From Flavobacteriales bacterium (GTDB lineage: Bacteria > Bacteroidota > Bacteroidia > Flavobacteriales > Crocinitomicaceae), in assembly GCA_947375085.1 (NCBI GenBank), contig CANCEQ010000234.1, positions 1 through 5,233 on the forward strand: a DNA stretch of 5,233 bases, read 5' to 3'. The notes beneath the pieces were generated by a model that was not told the origin of the DNA, did not search any database, and worked only from the letters and a program-made list of their open reading frames with translations. A program made the translations under genes and the position numbers. Below are positions 1 through 5,233 of this stretch, piece after piece (positions within the stretch are counted from its first letter, which is position 1; the number at the start of each line of letters is the position of its first letter).

Positions 1-309
1 GCTAATATGCCATCAACTCCAGAAGCAATCACTGTTTTCCAAAATGCTAAAATTTTGTTCTCTCCAGGAAAAGCATCTAATGCTGGTGGGGTTGCAACTT
101 CAGGTTTAGAAATGTCTCAAAACTCTTTACGTTTCAACTGGACTGCAGCTGAAGTAGATGAGAAATTACATACTATTATGGTTTCTATTCACTCTGCATG
201 TGTGAAATACGGAGCTGATGCTAATGGTCATGTTGATTATGTTAAAGGAGCAAACATTGCTGGATTCGTTAAAGTTGCTGATGCAATGATCGATCAAGGT
301 TTAGTTTAA
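1..309 (+). CDS. gdhA: NADP-type glutamate dehydrogenase, C-terminal part (5' end outside window)
   Basis: This is the last 102 codons of a hexameric bacterial glutamate dehydrogenase. The enzyme interconverts 2-oxoglutarate plus ammonium and glutamate with NAD(P)H in the cytoplasm. The reading frame is open from base 1 (Ala-Asn-Met-Pro...), so the ATG at 7 is an internal methionine and not the start. The segment begins inside the family's GANMP(S/T)T.EA motif. It then shows the highly conserved block PGKASNAGGVATSGLEMSQN and the closing block GANIAGFVKVADAM, which match the C-terminus of E. coli-type GdhA closely as I recall it. A full protein of this class is about 445-450 residues, so roughly 345 residues lie upstream. 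The natural C-terminus (DQGLV, stop TAA) is present, and a strong terminator follows 21 bases later, so the transcription unit ends here. The family assignment is very secure. The cofactor preference (NADP rather than NAD) is inferred from family resemblance, since the nucleotide-binding domain is mostly outside the window. Confidence 0.96.
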   Translation, partial: ANMPSTPEAITVFQNAKILFSPGKASNAGGVATSGLEMSQNSLRFNWTAAEVDEKLHTIMVSIHSACVKYGADANGHVDYVKGANIAGFVKVADAMIDQGLV

Positions 310-330
310 TCTATAGATAATTTATAAACG

Positions 331-359
331 GGTCGGTTCTTTCGAGAGCCGACCTTTTT
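331..359 (+). terminator. Intrinsic terminator of gdhA with UUCG tetraloop
   Basis: A 10-bp stem is formed by 331-340 (GGTCGGTTCT) and 345-354 (AGAGCCGACC), with one G-T wobble pair. It is closed by a TTCG loop (341-344) and followed directly by five T residues (355-359). It starts 21 bases after the gdhA stop codon. A GC-rich stem with a U tract in otherwise AT-rich DNA is a textbook rho-independent terminator on the plus strand. The left flank lacks a matching A tract, so it is probably one-directional. Confidence 0.93.
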
Positions 360-367
360 GTGTTAAC

Positions 368-485
368 GGGACTTCTAAAAATTGCTTTTTCTTCGTTGAA
401 CTTCAAATTTAAAATGCTCATTTACAAATGTAAACTCCGCTTTTAAATTTTTGTTCGCCTCAAAAAATCTAATCTTTAGAAACCC
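368..485. repeat. Long imperfect inverted repeat in the gdhA-E1 intergenic region
   Basis: Between the gdhA terminator and the E1 gene, almost every segment has a complementary partner mirrored about position 427. The pairs are GGG 368-370 with CCC 483-485; TTCTAAA 373-379 with TTTAGAA 475-481; ATTG 381-384 with TAAT 470-473 (one wobble); TTTTT 386-390 with the A-run at 462-467; GAAC 398-401 with GTTC 453-456; AAATTTAAAA 405-414 with TTTTAAATTT 441-450; and TTTACA 421-426 with TGTAAA 429-434. About 39 base pairs are possible, separated by symmetric internal loops (for example 415-420 against 435-440). I see no coding potential. Such a stem could be a dispersed non-coding repeat of MITE or REP type, or a structured 5' leader of the E1 mRNA. 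The pairing is seen directly; the nature of the element is inference. No clear target-site duplication flanks it. Confidence 0.68.
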
Positions 486-512
486 TCTTAATAAAGGGAT
501 CTTATAACAACT

Positions 513-2522
513 ATGATTATGGAAGTTTTAGAAAAAAGACATATTGATTTTGATCGTACAGGATTTAGCGATGAAGAATTAGTAAGTATTTATACAAAAT
601 TAGTTCGCCCACGTTTGGTTGAAGAAAGAATGTTAATTCTTTTACGTCAAGGTAAAATCACAAAATGGTTTTCTGGATGGGGACAAGAAGGAGTTTCTGT
701 AGGGACAACTTATGCGATGAATAGAGATGAATATATTCTTCCTATGCATCGAAACTTAGGTGTTTTTACATCTAGAGATATTCCATTAAGAAAATTATTC
801 GCACAATTTCAGGGTAAATTATCTGGTTTTACTAAAGGAAGAGATCGTTCTTTTCACTTTGGTACACAAGAATATAATTTAGTTGGAATGATTTCTCATT
901 TAGGTCCACAATTAGGGATTGCAGATGGAATTGCCTTGGCTTCTAAACTGAAAAACGAGAAAAAAGCGACATTGGTATTTACAGGTGATGGAGGAGCAAG
1001 TGAAGGCGATTTTCACGAGGCAATCAACGTTGCGTCTGTTTGGGATTTACCAGTGATTTTTGCAGTTGAAAACAATTGTTGGGGATTATCTACTCCAAGT
1101 GTTGAGCAATTCCGTTGCAAGCAATTTATAGATAAAGGAATTGGATACGGAATGGAAGCTGTTCAAGTAAATGGGAACAATATATTAGATGTAATCAATA
1201 CCGTTCGAAAGATTGCTGGTGATATTAGAGAGAATCCAAGACCAGTATTGTTAGAATTGATGACTTTCAGAATGAGAGGTCACGAAGAAGCTTCAGGTAC
1301 AAAATATTACCCAGAAGGTTTACAAGAAGAGTGGGTTAAACAAGATCCGATCGCCAATTTTGAGTTATTCTTAAAAGAGCAAGGAGTTTTAACAGACGAA
1401 TTGACAACTACAATTCATGAAGCTATCAAAGCAGAAATTGTAGATGAATTTGAAATAGCTTATCAAGAAGAAGCAGTTCCAGTTAATATGGAAACGGAAT
1501 TAGGTGATATATATGCTCCTTTTAATCAAGTTGTTGTAGCTCCAAATTCTAATGCTAAAACAGAAAAAAGATTCATTGATGCAATTCAAGATGGTTTGAA
1601 ACAATCGCTTGAAAAATATCCTGAATTAGTAATAATGGGTCAAGATATTGCAGAATACGGAGGTGCTTTTAAAGTGACTGAAGGTTTTGTAGAAGAATTC
1701 GGAAAAGAAAGAATTAGAAATACACCTATCTGTGAATCTGCAATTGTAGGAGCAGGACTAGGTTTATCTATAGCAGGAATGAAAGCGATTGTAGAAATGC
1801 AATTTGCTGATTTTGTTACGTGTGGATTTAATCAAATCGTAAATAATTTAGCTAAATTACATTGGAGATGGGGTGAAAAAGCAGATGTTGTTGTTCGTAT
1901 GCCTACAGGTGCAGGTTCAGCAGCGGGACCTTTCCATTCTCAAAGTAATGAAGCATGGTTTTTCCATACGCCAGGATTAAAAATCGTTTACCCATCATCA
2001 GTTGAAGATGCGAAAGGTTTATTGAATGCATCGATTGAAGATCCAAATCCAGTAATGTTCTTTGAGCATAAAAATTTATACAGAAGTATCAAAGAAGAAA
2101 TTTCGGATGATTACTACACTGTAGAAATTGGAAAAGCAAAAACTGTTCGTGAAGGAGATGATGTAACAATTATCACATATGGAATGGGAGTTCATTGGGC
2201 AAAAGAAATTTTGGACAAACACCCTGAAATTAAAGCTGAATTAATCGACTTAAGAACCCTTTTACCATTGGATACTGAATCAATTTACAAAGCTGTCAGA
2301 AAAACAGGTAAAGTAATTGTTTTACATGAAGATTGTATGACAGGTGGAATAGGAGGAGAGTTGGTAGCTTTAATCAACGAAAACTGCTTCAATGATTTAG
2401 ATGCACCAGTTAAACGTGTAGCTTCTATTGATACACCGGTTCCTTTTGATGCGCAATTAGAGCGCCAATTTTTACCAAAAGGTAGATTTGAAACTGCTTT
2501 AGTTGAATTGGCTAGGTTTTAA
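513..2522 (+). CDS. Fused 2-oxoacid dehydrogenase E1 component, alpha and beta subunits in one chain
   Basis: This is a thiamine-diphosphate E1 enzyme of 669 residues that decarboxylates a 2-oxoacid and passes the acyl group to the lipoyl arm of an E2 partner in the cytoplasm. Residues about 15-320 are the E1-alpha domain. They contain the HRNLG segment (His79), the ThDP/Mg motif from GDG (158-160) to NN (187-188), and the mobile-loop segment RMRGHEE (His257). A linker at about 325-350 leads to the E1-beta domain (about 352-669), with the conserved ICESAIVG glutamate (Glu408), HSQSNE (His475), FFHTPGLKIVYPS (His485) and the closing IDTPVPF...FLPKGRFE block. Separate subunits are about 330 residues each, so this is a complete natural fusion with no stop or frameshift. 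Bacteroidota commonly carry this form. The substrate may be branched-chain 2-oxoacids (precursors of iso-fatty acids) or pyruvate, and sequence alone does not decide. E2 and E3 genes are not adjacent. The start at 513 has no Shine-Dalgarno sequence; Met3 (519) is an alternative. Confidence 0.95.
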   Translation: MIMEVLEKRHIDFDRTGFSDEELVSIYTKLVRPRLVEERMLILLRQGKITKWFSGWGQEGVSVGTTYAMNRDEYILPMHRNLGVFTSRDIPLRKLFAQFQGKLSGFTKGRDRSFHFGTQEYNLVGMISHLGPQLGIADGIALASKLKNEKKATLVFTGDGGASEGDFHEAINVASVWDLPVIFAVENNCWGLSTPSVEQFRCKQFIDKGIGYGMEAVQVNGNNILDVINTVRKIAGDIRENPRPVLLELMTFRMRGHEEASGTKYYPEGLQEEWVKQDPIANFELFLKEQGVLTDELTTTIHEAIKAEIVDEFEIAYQEEAVPVNMETELGDIYAPFNQVVVAPNSNAKTEKRFIDAIQDGLKQSLEKYPELVIMGQDIAEYGGAFKVTEGFVEEFGKERIRNTPICESAIVGAGLGLSIAGMKAIVEMQFADFVTCGFNQIVNNLAKLHWRWGEKADVVVRMPTGAGSAAGPFHSQSNEAWFFHTPGLKIVYPSSVEDAKGLLNASIEDPNPVMFFEHKNLYRSIKEEISDDYYTVEIGKAKTVREGDDVTIITYGMGVHWAKEILDKHPEIKAELIDLRTLLPLDTESIYKAVRKTGKVIVLHEDCMTGGIGGELVALINENCFNDLDAPVKRVASIDTPVPFDAQLERQFLPKGRFETALVELARF

Positions 2523-2542
2523 AATTGTATATACATTAAATT

Positions 2543-2576
2543 AAAATGCCCATTTCCAATTCGAAATGGGCATTTT
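2543..2576. terminator. Bidirectional intrinsic terminator between convergent genes
   Basis: A perfect 14-bp stem pairs 2543-2556 (AAAATGCCCATTTC) with 2563-2576 (GAAATGGGCATTTT) around a 6-base loop, CAATTC. On the plus strand the stem runs into a T tract ending at 2577. On the minus strand the complement of the left flank supplies a TTTTAATTTAAT tract. It lies 20 bases past the stop of the E1 gene and 31 bases past the stop of the minus-strand secreted-protein gene, so it can end both converging transcripts. Confidence 0.93.
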
Positions 2577-2607
2577 TAATATATAATAAAAGCAATTTAT
2601 GATTTAT

Positions 2608-3963
2608 TTATTTACAAATGAAAGGCTTTGGTTGATAGCTTATACCTGATCTTTTCCACTGATATTTAACCATATTAGCAGCCCCTCTAATATCAATACC
2701 TTCAGGTCTATAATTTTCCTCCCCAATTTTTCGATATTGTTCAACTTCGTTGTAATATGACATAATTAATGAATAAACATTATTAGTTATAGGATCTTGA
2801 ATATTGTCAAATTCACAAAGTTCAACCCAATTTTTTGCATTTTTATTGTATGCTTCTCGATCATTAGGGGATGGTTCTGTAAGATTATCACCGTAATAAT
2901 AGCCTACATAATTTCCATTCACTGTATAAGTAAAACCTCGAGATGTTTGATAATCTTTCGCAATTAATTTTGTGAATGTATTGTGAAAACGAATTAATTC
3001 ATTATTGTCAAATAAATTGAAAGGTGAATTTTTCGTAAATGTGTTTTTATGTCTATTAAAAAGAAGTGCAAAAGTTACATCAAATGCAGCATGACCAATA
3101 TCTTCATTGTATTTTTCGCTATAGGATCTCCAACCGTTGTGAGGCCAAATATATGCGTTTAATGATGTGTCTAATTCTAAAATAGTCTTTTTTGTTTCAC
3201 GACCTTTTTTACTTTTTCTTTTACCATTTTGAAACTTATCAGCCATTTCAATTGCTTTATCTCGATAGTCAGTTCGATCTAAATTTCCTAGATACATATA
3301 TATTAATGCACAGCCAAATCCACTTTGCATATTTAATTCCATTATTTGAGGACGTCTTGTGGGAGTATATTTATCACTAATATCAGCTGGTTTTGACATG
3401 CATTCACCTTTAATCCAGTATCGATCCATAAAAAAGTCCATTACTTCTTTATTGCTTTGATTTATGAAATCTGAAAATTCACCAAGTGTTTTTTTATTTT
3501 CAAAAGTGGCACTATCAATTTTAATTTTAGATAATAATGAATCTTCTGATTGAATTAAATAGACAAAATGTGCCAAAGGCCAAAGTATTCTGCCATTCAT
3601 ATATATTCTAGTACTATTACACCAATATTTATCTTCAGTAAATTTGGGTGTAATTTTATCTGCCCTACTTTTATATATTTTTTGAGCTTGAAACATAAAT
3701 TCTTCTAGGTAACTAAATTCTTTTGTTGTTTCATACATGATTAATAATCCATCTAAAGCAACCGCAAATGAAGAACCTAATTGACATTGATTCGCATTTA
3801 TTTCTTCATTTGTTCCTAAATGCATAAGAGTAGGGTTATAATTCCAATAATTTCTTGCATTGATATAGACTTCATCAAATCGTTCCTTTAATTGTAAGTT
3901 CTGAGTTTGAGAAAATGAGTAAAATGAGGTGAAAAATAATAGTGTATAAATTATCTGTTTCAT
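2608..3963 (-). CDS. Secreted protein of unknown function, possible alpha/alpha-toroid fold
   Basis: I do not recognise a named family with certainty for this 451-residue protein. Residues 1-18 form a clear signal peptide (MKQ, hydrophobic core, then SFS|Q), so it is probably exported to the periplasm or beyond. No lipobox, transmembrane helix or type IX secretion C-terminal domain is visible. The body is rich in aromatic residues and probably mostly helical. The segment at about 209-245 (NMQSGFGCALIYMYLGNLDR...) resembles the helical-hairpin repeats of six-hairpin or alpha/alpha-toroid proteins. Residues 271-295 carry YIWPHNGWRSY followed by EDIGHAAFD (Glu287, Asp288, His291, Asp295), similar to an ED-[IT]-[SG]-HA-x-x-D motif I associate with toroid proteins related to polysaccharide-acting enzymes. 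That resemblance is from memory and does not establish a function. A very basic stretch, GKRKSKKGRETKK, occupies 247-259. The gene has its own promoter-like motif and ends at the shared terminator. The start at 3963 is set by the signal peptide. Confidence 0.85.
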   Translation of the reverse strand: MKQIIYTLLFFTSFYSFSQTQNLQLKERFDEVYINARNYWNYNPTLMHLGTNEEINANQCQLGSSFAVALDGLLIMYETTKEFSYLEEFMFQAQKIYKSRADKITPKFTEDKYWCNSTRIYMNGRILWPLAHFVYLIQSEDSLLSKIKIDSATFENKKTLGEFSDFINQSNKEVMDFFMDRYWIKGECMSKPADISDKYTPTRRPQIMELNMQSGFGCALIYMYLGNLDRTDYRDKAIEMADKFQNGKRKSKKGRETKKTILELDTSLNAYIWPHNGWRSYSEKYNEDIGHAAFDVTFALLFNRHKNTFTKNSPFNLFDNNELIRFHNTFTKLIAKDYQTSRGFTYTVNGNYVGYYYGDNLTEPSPNDREAYNKNAKNWVELCEFDNIQDPITNNVYSLIMSYYNEVEQYRKIGEENYRPEGIDIRGAANMVKYQWKRSGISYQPKPFICK

Positions 3964-4026
3964 ATTAAAATTTTGTTCTAATCTTAGCTAATTGATTTGA
4001 AATTTAATATAGAATTATATTAAGTA

Positions 4027-4034
4027 CAAAAATA
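4027..4034 (-). promoter_or_regulatory. Candidate Bacteroidota -7 promoter element for the secreted-protein gene
   Basis: Read on the minus strand, these eight bases are TATTTTTG, an exact match to the Bacteroidota sigma-ABfrA -7 consensus TAnnTTTG. The element ends 63 bases upstream of the start codon at 3963, which would give a 5' leader of roughly 55-60 nt. The expected -33 element (TTG or TTTG about 19 bases upstream) is not clearly present, so this is a candidate only. The DNA is AT-rich, and a chance match is possible. Confidence 0.42.
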
Positions 4035-4040
4035 GTTTAA

Positions 4041-4100
4041 TTAATTTAAAGTGGGACGATAGATACTAATTTTCCCACCCGTAACATTCATCAAATTCAA
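4041..4100 (-). pseudogene. Out-of-frame C-terminal remnant of the CHAP-like gene
   Basis: After the GQVH end of the preceding gene, a shift by one base lets translation continue on the minus strand as LNLMNVTGGKISIYRPTLN, stopping at TAA (4043-4041). A GKxxxYRP-type ending is what I would expect for this class of small secreted protein, so this looks like the original C-terminus. Restoring one base (for example reading CATTGA as CATTTGA around 4102-4097) would give a 161-residue protein in place of 142. The cause could be a true one-base deletion or a sequencing error; the sequence cannot separate these. The lack of a slippery heptamer argues against programmed frameshifting. Confidence 0.68.
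4051..4078 (-). terminator. Weak terminator-like hairpin at the 3' end of the cutC operon
   Basis: On the minus strand, GTGGGA (4078-4073) and TCCCAC (4056-4051) form a 6-bp stem with a 16-base loop. An interrupted U-rich tract (TTTAAATT) follows. It sits just after the last minus-strand gene of the cutC pair and just before the -7 motif of the next gene, so its position suits a terminator. The long loop and broken T tract make it weak, and it overlaps the out-of-frame remnant of the preceding coding sequence. Confidence 0.35.
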
Positions 4101-4525
4101 TGAACTTGTCCCCACTTTCTACCCGTATAGGCTGTGTTTTGATGCGCTAAAATATATTCACCTGTACCTTTTACTTCATAGATTATTGCCGTGTGATGCG
4201 CCATAGCTTCTTGATAAGTTATTTTGTTTTCAGTGTATTTGACTTTGACTTTTTCGAATTGAATGATATCACCAGGGTAAACACATTCTTTTTTATAATC
4301 TAATTTACGACCAAACTTCAGATTTCCATCCCATTTTGCTTGAACGAGTGTTAGAGCTTCATTTGCAAGATCCCAACATTCTCCTTTTCCTACTTTTTTA
4401 TTCATATTTGAATTTACGAAACCGATTATTTGTTCGTTCATCGGAAGTTTTTCACTACAATCAGAGTTGAATGATAAAAGGATAGGAGTTATTAATACTA
4501 TCAGAAAGGAAAATAATGATTTCAT
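4097..4525 (-). CDS. Small secreted protein resembling a CHAP/NlpC-type cysteine domain, probably truncated by a frameshift
   Basis: This 142-residue product starts with a signal-peptide-like segment (residues 1 to about 20: MKS, hydrophobic run, then LLSFNS). Cys23 follows but does not sit in a good lipobox. The remainder has the order of motifs seen in papain-like CHAP/NlpC-P60 domains: GKGECWDLA with a candidate nucleophile Cys50, YPGDIIQF (83-90), then AHHTAIIYEV with a candidate catalytic His110 or His111, and LAHQN (His128) as a possible polar partner. If the domain is active, it would cleave an amide bond, perhaps in cell-wall peptides. That is inference, because I cannot name the exact family. 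The gene starts 5 bases after the cutC stop codon, so the two are almost certainly cotranscribed and perhaps translationally coupled. The frame ends early at TGA (4099-4097), and a conserved-looking tail continues in another frame to 4041. Confidence 0.72.
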   Translation of the reverse strand: MKSLFSFLIVLITPILLSFNSDCSEKLPMNEQIIGFVNSNMNKKVGKGECWDLANEALTLVQAKWDGNLKFGRKLDYKKECVYPGDIIQFEKVKVKYTENKITYQEAMAHHTAIIYEVKGTGEYILAHQNTAYTGRKWGQVH

Positions 4526-4530
4526 AGATT

Positions 4531-5226
4531 TTATTTTAAAGCAGTTAATATCGATTCAATTTTTGTTTCATCAGCAATTAATTGATCGGTCGAAAAAATA
4601 GATGTATTATTCGATTTTAAAAGAGATGTTCCTGAAAAATGAATAGCTGACGGATTTATTTCAATTGCTATTTTATTGATATTCAACGAATTAACACTTC
4701 CTCCTGTCATTATTTCAATTCTTCCATTTGCATAATGAACCATTTCTTGAAGTTGTTGAAATCCTTCATCAACAGTTGGTTTTCCACCAGAAGATAAAAT
4801 ACGTTTAAATCCTAATTCAATAAGTAGGTCGATAGATTGTTTCCAGTTTTCAATATCGTCAAATGCTCTATGAAAAGTTAAATCTACTGTTGAATGAATA
4901 GATTTAATTTGGGTCAAAAAATCAATATCCAGTTCATTTTTTGAATTTAAAGCACCAACTACAAAACCTTTAATCGATAACGAGTTGAGGTTTTTTATAT
5001 CCGATAATATGATTTCTTTTTCTTCTTCGGAATAGATGAAATTTCCAATTCTAGGTCGAATTAAAACGTGTGTATCTAGGTTAAATTTTAAAGCAGTTTG
5101 AATCATTCCTATAGACGGAGTAATGCCACCTTGTTCTAAATTTTGACACAATTCAATTCGATTGAAATTGTATTTTTTCGCTAATTGAACAGCTTGAATG
5201 GATGCAGCACAAAGTTCTAATTCCAT
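4531..5226 (-). CDS. cutC: CutC family protein (copper homeostasis family)
   Basis: This 231-residue cytoplasmic TIM-barrel protein belongs to the CutC family, named for copper tolerance in E. coli and conserved widely; the biochemical role remains uncertain. Recognisable family blocks occur in order: MELELCAAS at the N-terminus (Cys6), RIELCQNLEQGGITPS (23-38, Cys27), VLIRPRIGNFIYSEEE (54-69), GFVVGALN (87-94), DLTFHRAFDD (115-124), ILSSGG (143-148, where many relatives have LTSGG) and IEIMTGGSVN (170-179), then IHFSGTS (195-201). The length is slightly below the usual 240-250 residues and the chain looks complete. The start at 5226 fits the family N-terminus. Only 7 bases of upstream sequence are in the window, so the promoter cannot be judged. 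The 5-base gap to the small secreted-protein gene downstream indicates an operon. Confidence 0.95.
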   Translation of the reverse strand: MELELCAASIQAVQLAKKYNFNRIELCQNLEQGGITPSIGMIQTALKFNLDTHVLIRPRIGNFIYSEEEKEIILSDIKNLNSLSIKGFVVGALNSKNELDIDFLTQIKSIHSTVDLTFHRAFDDIENWKQSIDLLIELGFKRILSSGGKPTVDEGFQQLQEMVHYANGRIEIMTGGSVNSLNINKIAIEINPSAIHFSGTSLLKSNNTSIFSTDQLIADETKIESILTALK

Positions 5227-5233
5227 ATTATTT

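Noticed and set aside
50..60. The short string AAATTTTGTTC shared by the gdhA coding region and the spacer near 3968
   Set aside because: Only about 11 AT-rich bases match, one copy lies in conserved coding sequence, and there is no supporting structure, so it is probably coincidence.
7..309. A separate 100-residue gene starting at the ATG at 7
   Set aside because: The frame is open upstream to base 1 and the residues before the ATG continue the conserved GANMP motif of glutamate dehydrogenase, so it is an internal methionine.
440..480. A promoter for the E1 gene within the inverted repeat (TAAATTTTTG at 444-453 or TAATCTTT at 470-477)
   Set aside because: Each misses the TAnnTTTG consensus by at least one base and neither has a convincing -33 element at the right distance; in DNA this AT-rich, such near matches are expected by chance.
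3192..3380. A 62-codon plus-strand open frame inside the secreted-protein gene
   Set aside because: It lies wholly antisense to a well-supported gene with a signal peptide, has low-complexity Phe/Tyr/His-rich content typical of reversed AT-rich coding DNA, and has no start context or family features.
4089..4110. Programmed ribosomal frameshifting at the end of the CHAP-like gene
   Set aside because: There is no X-XXY-YYZ slippery heptamer near the TGA codon, and the only downstream stem is weak, so a mutation or sequencing error explains the shift more simply.

Overview
The window is AT-rich DNA that looks like the chromosome of a Flavobacteriia/Bacteroidota species. The signs are a single-chain alpha-beta fused 2-oxoacid dehydrogenase E1, a secreted protein whose signal peptide ends in SFS|Q, no clear Shine-Dalgarno sequences, and one good match to the Bacteroidota -7 promoter motif (TAnnTTTG). 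I can place it no lower than Flavobacteriales from sequence alone. The content is mostly ordinary metabolic and housekeeping genes. I see no mobile element gene, CRISPR array, tRNA, rRNA or defence system.

Left part, plus strand: bases 1-309 are the last 102 codons of an NADP-type glutamate dehydrogenase (gdhA), followed by a strong intrinsic terminator with a UUCG loop (331-359). Bases 310-512 have no gene. Besides the terminator they hold a long, centre-symmetric imperfect inverted repeat (about 368-485). A complete fused E1 alpha/beta dehydrogenase gene follows (513-2522), and it ends at a 14-bp bidirectional terminator (2543-2576).

Right part, minus strand: reading from the right edge, cutC (5226 to 4531) is followed after only 5 nt by a small secreted protein resembling CHAP/NlpC-type cysteine domains (4525 to 4097). 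These two look like one operon. The small gene appears to have lost its last about 19 residues to a one-base deletion, because the missing tail can be read in another frame down to 4041. Next comes a short AT-rich spacer with a promoter-like -7 motif, then a 451-residue secreted protein of unknown function (3963 to 2608). That protein may have an alpha/alpha-toroid fold. It converges on the E1 gene and shares the bidirectional terminator.

The genes do not form one pathway. GDH links 2-oxoglutarate and glutamate; the E1 probably feeds acyl-CoA production from pyruvate or branched-chain 2-oxoacids, with E2 and E3 encoded elsewhere; CutC is a copper-homeostasis-family TIM barrel; the other two proteins are probably exported. 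The observations most worth following are the 3' frameshift and the intergenic inverted repeat.
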